Positions 19,982 through 29,074 of a DNA stretch of 64,000 nucleotides are shown here, in pieces; the stretch's first letter is position 1, and the number at the start of each line of letters is the position of its first letter. A model generated the notes under the pieces. It was not told the DNA's origin. It saw only the letters and a list, made by a program, of their open reading frames with translations, and ran no database searches. The stretch spans positions 1,054,001 to 1,118,000 of the forward strand of contig CAWJIB010000009.1 of the NCBI GenBank assembly GCA_963842835.1, written 5' to 3'. A program made the position numbers and the translations under genes. Source of the stretch: Roseiarcus sp963842835. GTDB taxonomy: Bacteria; Pseudomonadota; Alphaproteobacteria; Rhizobiales; Beijerinckiaceae.

Positions 19982-20192
19982 AAGAAATACCTCCGTTCTT
20001 GCGCGACGGGACGCCGTCCTATGGGGCGCCGCCCGCGTGCATTCATATGGGATTGAGGCGCGCTCTCCTTGGTTGCGTTGAGTCAATAATGTCGAAAAAT
20101 ACCGCGCGGCGGCTGGGCTTTGGCCGATCGTCTCGGCGAGGAATTGGAGCGCTGCGTGAGTGCGCCGGAGCGGCGCGACGCGCGAAGACGCC

Positions 20193-21014
20193 TCAAGGCA
20201 AGCGCCGCCACAACCTCGCCGCCCAGGCGAACAGGCTGTTCTTGGCTCGCACCGCGGGCGGGGCGTCGAGGACGGCCGGCGCGCCGGCGCTGGCTTGGCA
20301 ATTCTCGGAGAGGCGCGAAACGACGATTTCGCCGTCGGTGAAATAGGGATCGCCGCCGCCGTTGCGCGCGAACAGCGTCGGCCCGACGCCGCTCACCAGA
20401 TAGGACGCCTCGACGAGGCCGGCGCCGGCGAGGTCGACGGACAGGAGATCGCGCTCGGCGTCGATGTCGGGGGCGATGTGATGCGTCACCTGGCCGGTGT
20501 AATGGCTGACGCCGACGCTGCGGTCGAAAGTCGCCGCGCCGAGCCAGACCGGCAGCGCGGCGTCGCCGGCGCCGAGAACCTGCCAGAAGCGCACGTGGTG
20601 GCGCGTGCTCGGGCTCGTCCCGGAGGGCTTTTGAAACGCCAGGTCTTGCCGGCGCCCTTCGTAGAAGAGGTCGCTGACCGGCGCCGTCGGATAAGCGCGG
20701 CGCAGCAGCACGCTGCGGCTGATCCGCGCGCTCGAACGCCACGTCACGGGATCGGCGGGGCGCCAGCCCGCCGCGCGCATCGCGCAGACGACCTCCTCGC
20801 GCCGGCCCTCCAGGCCGACGTTGAGCGCGTCGCCGGGAATTCCGAGCGAGGTCGCCGTCGTCATCGCTTTGTCGGCCAAACCCCTTTGATGCTCGTAATG
20901 GCGCCACAGCTCCGGCGCGAGCCCGTAGGCGATCGAGCCATAGACGCCCGCGACCAGGACGATCGCGACGAAAACCCGCCGCGCCGCCGCGAGAACGAAA
21001 GGGTTCGGTGACAT
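20193..21014 (-). CDS. LssY C-terminal domain protein, membrane anchored
   Basis: 273 residues. One N-terminal transmembrane helix (about residues 10-32) is followed by an LssY_C domain. Diagnostic segments are GIPGDALNVGLEG, AAGWRPADPVTWRSSARI, APVSDLFYEGRRQDLAFQKP and RHHVRFWQVL, then THHIAPDIDAERDLL. LssY_C domains often sit at the C-terminus of PAP2 or DedA proteins; here the domain stands alone. The biochemical role is unknown. It has no operon partner, and the NdvA-like exporter lies divergently 104 bp away. Confidence 0.8.
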   Translation of the reverse strand: MSPNPFVLAAARRVFVAIVLVAGVYGSIAYGLAPELWRHYEHQRGLADKAMTTATSLGIPGDALNVGLEGRREEVVCAMRAAGWRPADPVTWRSSARISRSVLLRRAYPTAPVSDLFYEGRRQDLAFQKPSGTSPSTRHHVRFWQVLGAGDAALPVWLGAATFDRSVGVSHYTGQVTHHIAPDIDAERDLLSVDLAGAGLVEASYLVSGVGPTLFARNGGGDPYFTDGEIVVSRLSENCQASAGAPAVLDAPPAVRAKNSLFAWAARLWRRLP

Positions 21015-21117
21015 AGGCCGTGATTTTGCGGGCGCGTTCGCCTAAAAGCAATCGCTTCGGCTAACCGCGATCCCGAGGGGCGACGAGACCCCGTCTTTGA
21101 GAACCGACCGGCCCGCC

Positions 21118-22890
21118 ATGTCCTTTTTGCGGCTTTACGCCCGCGTTCTCGCTCAGTTGCGGCCGGTCAAGGGTCTGGCCGGGGCGCTCGTCGTCGCCAA
21201 TCTCGCGCTGGCTTCGGCGCAATTCGCGGAGCCGCTCCTCTACGGCAAGGTGATCGATCGTCTCGCGGGCGCGCAAGCGGCCGGCGCCGCGCCGCTTTGG
21301 GCCGACCTCGCGCCCTGGCTCGCCGCCTGGGCCGGCTTCGGCCTGTTCTCGATCGTCGCGGGCATCGGGGTCGCGCTGCATGCCGATCGGCTCGCCCATC
21401 GCCAGCGCGTCGGCGTTATGGCGACCTATTTCGAGCACGTGCTGCATTTGCCCATGAGCTTTCACGCGAGCGCCCATTCCGGGCGCCTGCTGAAGGTGAT
21501 GATCGAAGGCTCCAACGGCATGTTCGGAGTCTGGCTGTCGTTCTTTCGCGAACATTGCGCCAGCCTCGTCGCGCTCGTCGTGCTGCTGCCGCTGACCCTG
21601 CTCAAGAACTGGCGCCTCGGCGCGATCCTCATCGCGCTCGTCGTCCTCTTCGGCTCCGTAATGAATCTCGTCATCCGGCGCACCGAAACAATGCAGGTCG
21701 CGGCCGACGAAGTGAACGCGGATCTCGCCGAGCGCGTCTCCGACGTGCTCGGCAACATGCCGGTGGTTCAGAGCTTCGCGCGCATCGAGGAGGAGGCGCG
21801 GGCGCTGCGCACGCTGACCGATCGTCTGCTGAACGCGCAATTCCCGGTTCTGACCTGGTGGGCGCTGGCGAGCGTCGCGACGCGCGCGAGCGCGACGTTG
21901 GCGCTGCTGGCGATTTTTCTCACCGGCGTCTGGCTCGACATGCGCGGCCTCGCCACGATCGGCGAGATCGCGACCTTCATGGGCTTGGCGACGATGCTGA
22001 TCGTCCGGCTCGAACAGATCGTCGGCTTCGTCAATTTTCTATTCGGCCAGGCGCCCAAGCTCGCCCAGTTTTTCCAAGTGCTCGACACCGCTTCGAGCGT
22101 GGTCGATCGCGCGAACGCTCTCGCCGTCGGGCGCCTCGGCGGCCATGTGCGCTTCGAATCGGTGTCGTTTTCCTACGGCGGCGGGCGCGACGCGGTCGCC
22201 GACATTTCCTTCGACGCGCCGGCCGGCCGCACGATCGCGCTGGTCGGCGCGACCGGCTCGGGAAAGTCGACGACGCTCGCCCTGCTGCACCGGGTCTACG
22301 ATCCCTCGCGCGGGCGCGTCACGATCGACGGCCGCGACATCCGCGAAATGACGCTTCGCTCGCTGCGCGACAATATCGGCGTGGTGTTCCAGGAGCCGTT
22401 CATCTTCGCGCGCTCCATCGAGGAAAACCTTCGCATCGGCAAGCCCGACGCGACGCCTGCCGAAATCGCGCTGGCGCTCGATCGCGCCCAGGCGAGCGAA
22501 TTCGTGCGCGACCAGCCGCGCGGCCTGGCGACGATCGTCGGCGAGCGGGGCCGCAATCTCTCTGGGGGCGAACGCCAGCGCCTGGCCATCGCGCGGGCGC
22601 TGCTCAAGGACCCGCCGATCATGATCCTCGACGAGGCGACCAGCGCGCTCGACGCGGGAACGGAGCGGCAATTGCAGGCCGCGCTGAACAATGCGATGCG
22701 CGGGCGAACGACCTTCGTCATCGCCCACCGGCTTGCCACCATTCGCAAGGCCGACCGCATCCTGGTGTTCGACAGGGGCGAAATCGTCGAAGCCGGGACC
22801 TTCGAGGCGCTCATCGCCCAGGGCGGCGTCTTCGCGGCCCTGGCGAGGGCGCAGTTCATGGATCGCGAGCGCGAGCCCGCGGCGCCGTAA
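21118..22890 (+). CDS. ndvA: ABC exporter of the NdvA/ChvA (cyclic beta-1,2-glucan) type
   Basis: 590 residues, matching the roughly 588 of NdvA/ChvA. The N-terminal six-helix exporter domain (residues 1-310) starts MSFLRLYARVLAQLRP. The C-terminal ATPase has Walker A GATGSGKSTT, Q-loop NIGVVFQEPFIFARSIEENL, signature NLSGGERQRLAIARALL and Walker B PIMILDEATSALD. Family members export cyclic glucans to the periplasm for osmotic adaptation and host interaction. No glucan synthase (ndvB) is in the window, so the substrate is inferred from overall similarity. Confidence 0.85.
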   Translation: MSFLRLYARVLAQLRPVKGLAGALVVANLALASAQFAEPLLYGKVIDRLAGAQAAGAAPLWADLAPWLAAWAGFGLFSIVAGIGVALHADRLAHRQRVGVMATYFEHVLHLPMSFHASAHSGRLLKVMIEGSNGMFGVWLSFFREHCASLVALVVLLPLTLLKNWRLGAILIALVVLFGSVMNLVIRRTETMQVAADEVNADLAERVSDVLGNMPVVQSFARIEEEARALRTLTDRLLNAQFPVLTWWALASVATRASATLALLAIFLTGVWLDMRGLATIGEIATFMGLATMLIVRLEQIVGFVNFLFGQAPKLAQFFQVLDTASSVVDRANALAVGRLGGHVRFESVSFSYGGGRDAVADISFDAPAGRTIALVGATGSGKSTTLALLHRVYDPSRGRVTIDGRDIREMTLRSLRDNIGVVFQEPFIFARSIEENLRIGKPDATPAEIALALDRAQASEFVRDQPRGLATIVGERGRNLSGGERQRLAIARALLKDPPIMILDEATSALDAGTERQLQAALNNAMRGRTTFVIAHRLATIRKADRILVFDRGEIVEAGTFEALIAQGGVFAALARAQFMDREREPAAP

Positions 22891-22973
22891 CAAACGGAGC
22901 GCGCGGGGCGAACGGCGGGCGAGCGTTCCCTAATCGCGGATCGCTTGTTAGAGTGCCGCCTGGAGAAAAGCCG

Positions 22974-23375
22974 ATGAAAGAGAATGCTTTCGCTGTGACG
23001 CACACCGAAGCGGAGTGGCGCGCGCTGCTGACGCCCGAGCAATATTCCGTTATGCGCGAGCACGGCACCGAGCGGGCCGGAAGCTGCGCGCTCAACCATG
23101 AGAAGCGCGCCGGCGTCTTTTCCTGTGCGGGCTGCGGCCAGCCTCTGTTCGAATCGGCGACCAAGTTCGACAGCGGCACGGGATGGCCGAGCTTCAACGA
23201 CCCCGTGCCCGGATCAGTCGAGACGACGGTCGATCGCAGCTGGGGCATGACGCGCACCGAAGTGCATTGCGCGCGCTGCGGCTCGCATCTCGGCCATGTC
23301 TTTCCCGACGGTCCGCCGCCGACGCATCTGCGCTACTGCATCAACGGCGTGGCGACGAATTTCACGCCGGCTTGA
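22974..23375 (+). CDS. msrB: Peptide-methionine (R)-S-oxide reductase
   Basis: 133 residues. It reduces the R form of methionine sulfoxide in oxidised proteins. Two CxxC zinc pairs (CAGC and CARC) frame the core, and the catalytic cysteine lies in LRYCINGVA near the C-terminus. Conserved blocks are AGSCALNHEKRAGVFSCAGC and FDSGTGWPSF. GGAGAAAAG lies just before the ATG. hemH follows 35 bp later in the same direction. Confidence 0.96.
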   Translation: MKENAFAVTHTEAEWRALLTPEQYSVMREHGTERAGSCALNHEKRAGVFSCAGCGQPLFESATKFDSGTGWPSFNDPVPGSVETTVDRSWGMTRTEVHCARCGSHLGHVFPDGPPPTHLRYCINGVATNFTPA

Positions 23376-23410
23376 TGCCGAGCTTCATCGCAAAATCGAG
23401 GCCAGCACCC

Positions 23411-24475
23411 ATGAACGCGCCGACCTTCCCCGACGCTTTGCGCGCCCCGCAGCGTCCCGAGGGCCATCCGCCGGTCCGCAGCGGGCGCGTCGGCGCGCTG
23501 CTCGTCAATCTCGGCACGCCCGAGGCGACCGACTATTGGTCGATGCGTCGCTACCTCAAGGAATTTCTGTCCGACCGGCGCGTCATCGAGACGCCGCGCT
23601 GGCTCTGGTGGCCGATCCTCAACCTCATCATCCTGACGAAACGGCCGGGTCCCAGGGGGCGCGACTACGCTTCGATCTGGAATCGCGAGCGCAACGAGGG
23701 GCCGTTGAAGACCATCACCCGCGCCCAGGCCGAAAAGCTCGCGCAGGCGCTGACGCCGGGGCCGGGGGAAGGCCGCCTCGAGGTCGACTGGGCGATGCGC
23801 TACGGCAAGCCGTCGATCGCCGAACGCCTCGCCGCCCTGCAGGCGAAGGGCTGCGACCGCATTCTGCTCGTGCCGCTCTATCCCCAATATTGCGCGGCGA
23901 CGACGGCGACGGTTTGCGACAAGGCGTTCGAGGCGCTGCAAGCGATGCGCTGGCAGCCGACCTTGCGCGTCGCGGCGCCCTATTACGACGATCCCGTCTA
24001 TATCGAGGCGCTCGCGCGCTCGACGCGCGCTTCGCTCGCCGAGCTCGATTTCGAGCCGGAAATCCTTCTCGCCTCGTTCCACGGCATCCCCCGCGAATAT
24101 TTCGACAAGGGCGATCCCTATTACTGCCATTGCGTGAGGACGACGCGGCTCCTGCGCGAAGCGCTGGGACTGTCGCCGGAACGCTTGCGCATGACCTTCC
24201 AGTCGCGCTTCGGGCGCGCCGAATGGTTGCAGCCGTACACTGCCGAGACCGTGAAGGCGCTCGCCGGCGAGGGCGTCAAGCGCCTCGCCGTCCTCACGCC
24301 CGGCTTTTCCGCCGACTGCCTGGAGACGCTGGAGGAGATCGGCGTCGAGAACGCGGGCTATTTCAAAGCCGCCGGCGGCGAGAAATTCGCCGCGCTGCCC
24401 TGCCTCAACGACGGCGAGGACGGCATGCGCGTCCTCGAGGCTTTGGCGCGGCGCGAGCTGGCGGGGTGGGTGTGA
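23411..24475 (+). CDS. hemH: Ferrochelatase
   Basis: 354 residues. It inserts Fe2+ into protoporphyrin IX, the last step of protoheme synthesis. Hallmarks are GALLVNLGTPEATDY at the N-terminus, LLVPLYPQYCAATTAT in the middle, the catalytic His in ASFHGIPREYFDKGDPYYC, the block TFQSRFGRAEWLQPYT, and PGFSADCLETLEEI near the end. It sits between msrB and a CopD-like membrane gene, all on the plus strand. Confidence 0.97.
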   Translation: MNAPTFPDALRAPQRPEGHPPVRSGRVGALLVNLGTPEATDYWSMRRYLKEFLSDRRVIETPRWLWWPILNLIILTKRPGPRGRDYASIWNRERNEGPLKTITRAQAEKLAQALTPGPGEGRLEVDWAMRYGKPSIAERLAALQAKGCDRILLVPLYPQYCAATTATVCDKAFEALQAMRWQPTLRVAAPYYDDPVYIEALARSTRASLAELDFEPEILLASFHGIPREYFDKGDPYYCHCVRTTRLLREALGLSPERLRMTFQSRFGRAEWLQPYTAETVKALAGEGVKRLAVLTPGFSADCLETLEEIGVENAGYFKAAGGEKFAALPCLNDGEDGMRVLEALARRELAGWV

Positions 24476-24536
24476 GGGGAGCGTGGATGGCGATGGCGCC
24501 GCCGCGGCGCGCTATGTCAGCGCGGAAGGAAACGGC

Positions 24537-24992
24537 ATGACCATCGGGATGACGTTGCACGTTCTGGCGGCCGTCATATGGGTTGGCGGCATGTTCTTCG
24601 CACACATGGTTCTGCGGCCGAGCGCCGGCCCGCTCGAACCGGCTGTCCGGTTGTCGCTTTGGAGCCGCGTCTTCCCGCGTTTCTTTTTCTGGGTCTGGCT
24701 CAGCGTCGCCAGCCTTCTCGTCAGCGGCTTCGCCATGGTGTTGCTCGGCTTGGGCGGGTTTGCGGCGGTCGGAGGCTCGATCCATGCGATGACGGCGCTG
24801 GGCGTCGTCATGTCGGCGATCTTCGCCTATATTTATTTCGCGCCGTGGCCGCGCTTTCGCCGCGCGGTCTCGGCCGCCGACTGGCCGATCGCGGAGACGA
24901 ACCTCAGGACGATCCGGCTTTTGGTCACCACCAACCTTGCCCTCGGCCTAGTGACTTCGGCGATCGGCGCGAGCGGACCCTACTTCGGATAG
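24537..24992 (+). CDS. CopD-family integral membrane protein
   Basis: 151 residues with four hydrophobic helices (about residues 4-22, 44-66, 77-98 and 122-145). The first helix has the pattern LHVLAAVIWVGGMFFAHMVL, with His and Trp positions typical of CopD/YebZ-like proteins, and a second conserved segment FPRFFFWVWLSVASLLVSGF. CopD proteins are linked to copper uptake, and related four-helix proteins to haem enzymes; its place right after hemH is compatible with the latter. GGAAGGAAAC precedes the ATG. The function is not established. Confidence 0.75.
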   Translation: MTIGMTLHVLAAVIWVGGMFFAHMVLRPSAGPLEPAVRLSLWSRVFPRFFFWVWLSVASLLVSGFAMVLLGLGGFAAVGGSIHAMTALGVVMSAIFAYIYFAPWPRFRRAVSAADWPIAETNLRTIRLLVTTNLALGLVTSAIGASGPYFG

Positions 24993-25002
24993 AAGCCGCG
25001 GT

Positions 25003-25446
25003 TCACGTTCGCGCGGCCTCGCCGTCGCGCCAAGGATTGAAGACGGCAACGCGCGCCTTCTCGAAGTCGCTAGCGTCGCGCGTGACAACCGTCAGCCCGT
25101 AATGCTGGGCCGTCGCCGCAATGATGAGGTCGGGTTGCGAATAGGTGTGACGCGCCTTGCGCCCGGCATCGACGAGCAGACGCCATTTGAACATCACGTC
25201 CTCGCTCACAGGAAGCGTTCTCTGCGCGAACATCGGGCGCAAAGTCTGCGCGAGCCAGTCGTTGAGCTCGACGCGGCGCGCCGCGTCGGCGATGCGTTCG
25301 ACGCCGAAGCGAATCTCGGCGAAGGTCACGACGCTGACGAAAAGCGAATCGAGAGGTTGCGCGGCGACGAACGCCACGACGTTCGGCTCCGGCCGCACGC
25401 GGCGCAGCTCGCTGAGGACGTTCGTATCGAGCAGCCAATTCTTCAC
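25003..25446 (-). CDS. vapC: PIN-domain toxin, VapC-like
   Basis: 147 residues. Four acidic positions expected of a PIN-domain RNase are visible: WLLDTNVLSEL (Asp), VTFAEIRFGVE (Glu), YSQPDLIIAATAQHYGL (Asp) and VTRDASDF (Asp). These toxins cut tRNA or rRNA. The start overlaps the antitoxin stop by 4 bp, so the two are translationally coupled. The subtype, FitB/VapC-like with the NVLSEL motif, is clear; the target is not. Confidence 0.9.
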   Translation of the reverse strand: MKNWLLDTNVLSELRRVRPEPNVVAFVAAQPLDSLFVSVVTFAEIRFGVERIADAARRVELNDWLAQTLRPMFAQRTLPVSEDVMFKWRLLVDAGRKARHTYSQPDLIIAATAQHYGLTVVTRDASDFEKARVAVFNPWRDGEAART

Positions 25447-25736
25447 AATTCGACGTCGCGCACGGGCGAGCGCTCGCGGCTCGGCTCGATGTCGATTTCG
25501 CGATAGGGGGAGGCCTGCATCGCCGCGACCAGCGCCGCGCCAGTGCGCTCGCCCGCGAGGCGGCGAAATTCGTCTGCCGCGACGACGACCACTTCGTCGC
25601 GGCCATGCACGGTCACATGCTGCGGGCCTTCGCTATGCGCCCGACGCACAAGTTCGCTGAAACGCGCCTTGGCGTCCTGGAGAAGCCAGCGTCCGGGCGG
25701 GCGCGGGGGTTTGGGCGGCGTCGCAATTCTAGTCAC
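25443..25736 (-). CDS. Phd/YefM-type antitoxin of the VapC-like toxin
   Basis: About 97 residues from the GTG at 25736; a TTG at 25772 is also in frame, and neither has a strong ribosome site. The core WLLQDAKARFSELVRRA followed by PQHVTVHGRDEVVVVAADEFRRL is the Phd/YefM DNA-binding fold. The acidic C-terminal tail (YREIDIEPSRERSPVRDVEL) would wrap the toxin. TTGAGA at 25772-25767 and TATCTG 18 bp further could be the promoter, giving an almost leaderless message if the GTG start is right. Confidence 0.85.
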   Translation of the reverse strand: MTRIATPPKPPRPPGRWLLQDAKARFSELVRRAHSEGPQHVTVHGRDEVVVVAADEFRRLAGERTGAALVAAMQASPYREIDIEPSRERSPVRDVEL

Positions 25737-25888
25737 GCTGACCAGATACCACGAACGGGTCGAAATTCTCAAGCGCCGCCGCTCGGCCAGGGCGCATTTC
25801 GCCCGCCTCTACCCATCCGGCTCCGCGCCGCTTATATGTCTGGCCGCACCCCGTCCCCATCCGTCCGGAGCCCAAGCGCTTGACCGCC

Positions 25889-26917
25889 ATGACCGACGCC
25901 GCCCCCGAAAAAATCCCCGTCACCGTGCTCACCGGCTATCTCGGCGCGGGAAAGACGACGTTGCTCAACCGCATCCTGAGCGAGCCGCACGGGCGCAAAT
26001 ACGCCGTGATCGTCAATGAATTTGGCGAGATCGGCATCGACAACGAGCTCGTCGTCGGCGCCGACGAGGAAGTGTTCGAGATGAACAACGGCTGCATCTG
26101 CTGCACCGTGCGCGGCGATCTCATCCGCATCATCGAGGGGCTGATGAAGCGCAAGGGCAAGTTCGACGCGATCATCGTCGAGACGACGGGCCTCGCCGAC
26201 CCGGCGCCGGTCGCGCAGACCTTCTTCGTCGACGAGGACGTGCGCGCGTCCGCGCGGCTCGACGCGGTAGTGACGATTGCCGACGCCAAGTGGCTCGCCG
26301 CGCGGCTGCGCGACGCGCCCGAGGCCAAGAACCAGATCGCCTTCGCCGACGTGATCGTCCTCAACAAGACGGATCTCGTCACCCCGGCGGAGCTGCGCGA
26401 GGTCGAGGCGCGCATCCGCGCGATCAACCCCTATGCGACGCTTCACCGCGCGCAAAAATGCGACGTCGCGATCGCCGACGTGCTGGAGCGGCGCGCCTTC
26501 GATCTCGACCGCATCCTCGACATCGAGCCGGAGTTCCTCACCCAGAACGATCACGACCATCACGACCACGGCCACCACGGCGATCATCATCACGGCCACG
26601 GCCTGAAGCACTACCACGACGAAGACATGCAATCGATCGCGGCGCGGTTGGAGGGCGATGTCGACCCGGCCAAGTTCATGCCGTGGATCAATCAGCTCAC
26701 CCAGGCGCGCGGGCCGAACATCCTGCGCTGCAAGGGCATCGTGGCGTTCAAGGACGACCCGAAACGCTTCGTCTTCCAGGGCGTCCACATGATGCTCGAC
26801 GGCGAGCCCCAGCGCGATTGGAAGCCGGACGAGAAGCGCGAGTCGAAGGTCGTGTTCATCGGCCGCGACCTCGACGAGGACGAAATCCGCGAGGGCTTCC
26901 TCGCCTGCGCAGCCTGA
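25889..26917 (+). CDS. CobW/COG0523-type G3E GTPase with His-rich loop
   Basis: 342 residues. The GTPase core shows the P-loop TGYLGAGKTTLLNRIL near residue 15, Walker B VETTGLADP and the NKTD base-recognition motif. The metal-binding GCICC motif is present. A histidine cluster (NDHDHHDHGHHGDHHHGHG) lies near residue 215, before the C-terminal CobW_C domain (FVFQGVHMM). Family members deliver zinc, cobalt or nickel to client enzymes. The His cluster argues for zinc or another soft metal. I saw no Zur-like operator upstream. The WD40 gene follows 26 bp later. Confidence 0.9.
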   Translation: MTDAAPEKIPVTVLTGYLGAGKTTLLNRILSEPHGRKYAVIVNEFGEIGIDNELVVGADEEVFEMNNGCICCTVRGDLIRIIEGLMKRKGKFDAIIVETTGLADPAPVAQTFFVDEDVRASARLDAVVTIADAKWLAARLRDAPEAKNQIAFADVIVLNKTDLVTPAELREVEARIRAINPYATLHRAQKCDVAIADVLERRAFDLDRILDIEPEFLTQNDHDHHDHGHHGDHHHGHGLKHYHDEDMQSIAARLEGDVDPAKFMPWINQLTQARGPNILRCKGIVAFKDDPKRFVFQGVHMMLDGEPQRDWKPDEKRESKVVFIGRDLDEDEIREGFLACAA

Positions 26918-26943
26918 TCGCCGCGGCGCTGGGGGGTTCCGCG

Positions 26944-27939
26944 ATGGCAGAGCCGACGTCTTCGCTGACCGCGCACGTGCGGCCGCTGCCGGCGGGCGCG
27001 CATGTCGTGGGCGCGGCGTTTCTTCAGGGCGAGCCGGCTCTGGCGCTTGCCGACGGCGTCGTTGTGATCGGCGAACCCGGCGCGCAAAAACGAATCGCCG
27101 CACATCCCGAGGGCGCGATCCTGCTGGCCCGCAGCGACGGCAAGAGGCTCATCACCGGCGGCGACGACGGCCGCGTCGCGACAGTCGACGCCGACGGGTC
27201 GCTTCGGATGATCGCGGACGAGAAGGGCCGCTGGATCGACGCGCTGGCGATGCGCGGCGGCGCCGTCGCCTGGGCCGCGGGCCGGCGGGCGACCGCACGC
27301 GACGAGGCAGGCGCGGTCAAGTCCTTCGAGGCGTCGACCACCGTGCGCGGGCTTTGCTTCCTGTCCAAGGGCTACCGCCTCGCGCTCGCCCATTACAATG
27401 GCGTCTCGCTGTGGTTCCCTAACGCCGCCGCCGAGCCCACTCTCCTGGAATGGAAGGGCTCGCATCTCGACGCCACCGCCTCGCCGGACGGGCGCTTTCT
27501 CGTCACCTCGATGCAGGAGAACGCGTTGCACGGCTGGCGCCTCGCCGATTCGCGCAACATGCGCATGACCGGCTATCCCGGCAAGACGCGCTCGCTTTCC
27601 TGGTCGCACGACGGCCATTGGCTCGCCACCTCCGGCGCTGACGCCTGCATCGTCTGGCCGTTCAAGGACAAGGACGGCCCGATGGGCAAGGCGCCGCGCG
27701 AATGCGGCGTCCGGGCGGCGCGGGTGACGCAGGTCGCCTTCCATCCGCGCGCGCTCGTCGTCGCCATCGGCTATTCCGACGGCCTCGTGCTGCTCTGCCG
27801 CCTCGGCGACGCCGCTGAAATCCTGGTGCGCGCGCCGGGCGAGGGCGCGATCAGCGCGCTTTGCTGGGACGCCAGCGGCGCGCGGCTGGCGTTCGGCCTC
27901 GAAACCGGCGCCGCCGGCCTGCTGACTTTACCCGCGTGA
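26944..27939 (+). CDS. WD40-repeat beta-propeller protein
   Basis: 331 residues, no signal peptide. Degenerate WD40 blades recur about every 40 residues: LLARSDGKRLITGGDDGRVATVD, LDATASPDGRFLVTSMQENALHGW, SLSWSHDGHWLATSGADACIVWPF and ALCWDASGARLAFGLETG. It follows the CobW-type GTPase by 26 bp and precedes the ene-reductase by 28 bp, all on the plus strand, so it is probably cotranscribed with the metallochaperone. A scaffold role for that GTPase is suggested only by this context. Confidence 0.88.
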   Translation: MAEPTSSLTAHVRPLPAGAHVVGAAFLQGEPALALADGVVVIGEPGAQKRIAAHPEGAILLARSDGKRLITGGDDGRVATVDADGSLRMIADEKGRWIDALAMRGGAVAWAAGRRATARDEAGAVKSFEASTTVRGLCFLSKGYRLALAHYNGVSLWFPNAAAEPTLLEWKGSHLDATASPDGRFLVTSMQENALHGWRLADSRNMRMTGYPGKTRSLSWSHDGHWLATSGADACIVWPFKDKDGPMGKAPRECGVRAARVTQVAFHPRALVVAIGYSDGLVLLCRLGDAAEILVRAPGEGAISALCWDASGARLAFGLETGAAGLLTLPA

Positions 27940-27967
27940 GATCGCTTTTGAGAAGAAAGGCACCGCC

Positions 27968-29062
27968 ATGAACCTCGACGCCACACCATTGTTTCAGCCG
28001 TTCCGGCTCGGCGATCTCGATCTGCCCAATCGCATCGTCATGGCGCCGTTGACGCGCAACCGGGCGACGCACGGGACCGACGCCGCCAGCGACCTCGCAG
28101 CGGTCTATTACCGTCAGCGCGCCGGCGCCGGGCTGATCGTTTCGGAGGGCTCGCAGGTCAGCCAGCAGGGGCAGGGCTACATGTGGACGCCGGGCCTCTA
28201 CAGCGAGGCCCAGGTCGAGGGCTGGCGCAAGGCGACAAGCGCGGTGCATGAGGCGGGCGGCCGCATTTTCGCGCAGTTGTGGCACGTCGGCCGCGTCTCC
28301 CATTCGTCCCTGCAGCCCAACGGCGGCGCGCCGGTGGCGCCCTCGGCGATCCGCGCCAAGACCAAGACGTTCGTCGGGACGGGCTTCGCCGACGTCTCCG
28401 AGCCGCGTGCGCTCGATGCGGCCGGCATCGCGGCGATCGTCGAGGACTTCGCCCACGCCGCGCGCAACGCCCAGCGCGCCGGCTTCGATGGTGTCGAGCT
28501 TCACGGCGCCAACGGCTACCTGATCGACCAGTTCCTGCGCGACGGCTCCAACAAGCGCACGGATTCCTACGGCGGCCCGATCGAGAACCGCGTGCGCTTC
28601 GCCCTCGAGGCGGTCGACGCGGTGCTTAAGGTCTGGCCCGCTTCGCGCGTCGGCATCCGCATCGCGCCGGTGAGCCCGGCCAACGATATCGCCGATTCCA
28701 ATGCGACGGCTCTGTTCGGCTATCTCGTCGCGCGTTTGAGCGAGCGGCGCCTCGCCTACATTCACGTCATCGAGGGCGCGACGCAGGGCGACCGCAACAT
28801 CGCGCCCTTCGACTATGCCGCGCTGCGCCGCTCCTTCGGCGGCGCCTATGTCGCCAACAACGGCTATACGCGCGAACTCGCGATCGAAACCCTGGCCGAG
28901 GGGCGCGCCGACCTCATCGCGTTCGGCAGGTCCTTCATTTCCAATCCCGATCTCGTCGAACGCCTACGCCTCGGGGCGGCTCTGGCGCCGCTCGACCGCG
29001 CGACGCTCTATGGCGGCGGCGCGCATGGCTACACCGATTATCCCGCGCTCGCGGACGCTTGA
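27968..29062 (+). CDS. Old-yellow-enzyme family ene-reductase (NemA-like)
   Basis: 364 residues, a single FMN TIM barrel. Conserved segments are NRIVMAPLTRNRA near residue 20, AQLWHVGRVSH (the substrate-binding His position), and GFDGVELHGANGYLIDQFLR with NKRTDSYGG, the diagnostic OYE block. The C-terminal phosphate-binding part is NNGYTRELAIE and IAFGRSFISNPDL. The family reduces activated C=C bonds, nitrate esters and N-ethylmaleimide with NADPH. It is the last gene of the CobW-WD40 run. No MarR/TetR regulator is adjacent. Confidence 0.93.
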   Translation: MNLDATPLFQPFRLGDLDLPNRIVMAPLTRNRATHGTDAASDLAAVYYRQRAGAGLIVSEGSQVSQQGQGYMWTPGLYSEAQVEGWRKATSAVHEAGGRIFAQLWHVGRVSHSSLQPNGGAPVAPSAIRAKTKTFVGTGFADVSEPRALDAAGIAAIVEDFAHAARNAQRAGFDGVELHGANGYLIDQFLRDGSNKRTDSYGGPIENRVRFALEAVDAVLKVWPASRVGIRIAPVSPANDIADSNATALFGYLVARLSERRLAYIHVIEGATQGDRNIAPFDYAALRRSFGGAYVANNGYTRELAIETLAEGRADLIAFGRSFISNPDLVERLRLGAALAPLDRATLYGGGAHGYTDYPALADA

Positions 29063-29074
29063 GGCAAGCGTGAG

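Noticed and set aside
25773..25888. Zur operator ahead of the CobW GTPase
   Set aside because: No AT-rich palindrome of the Zur kind is visible in the gap.
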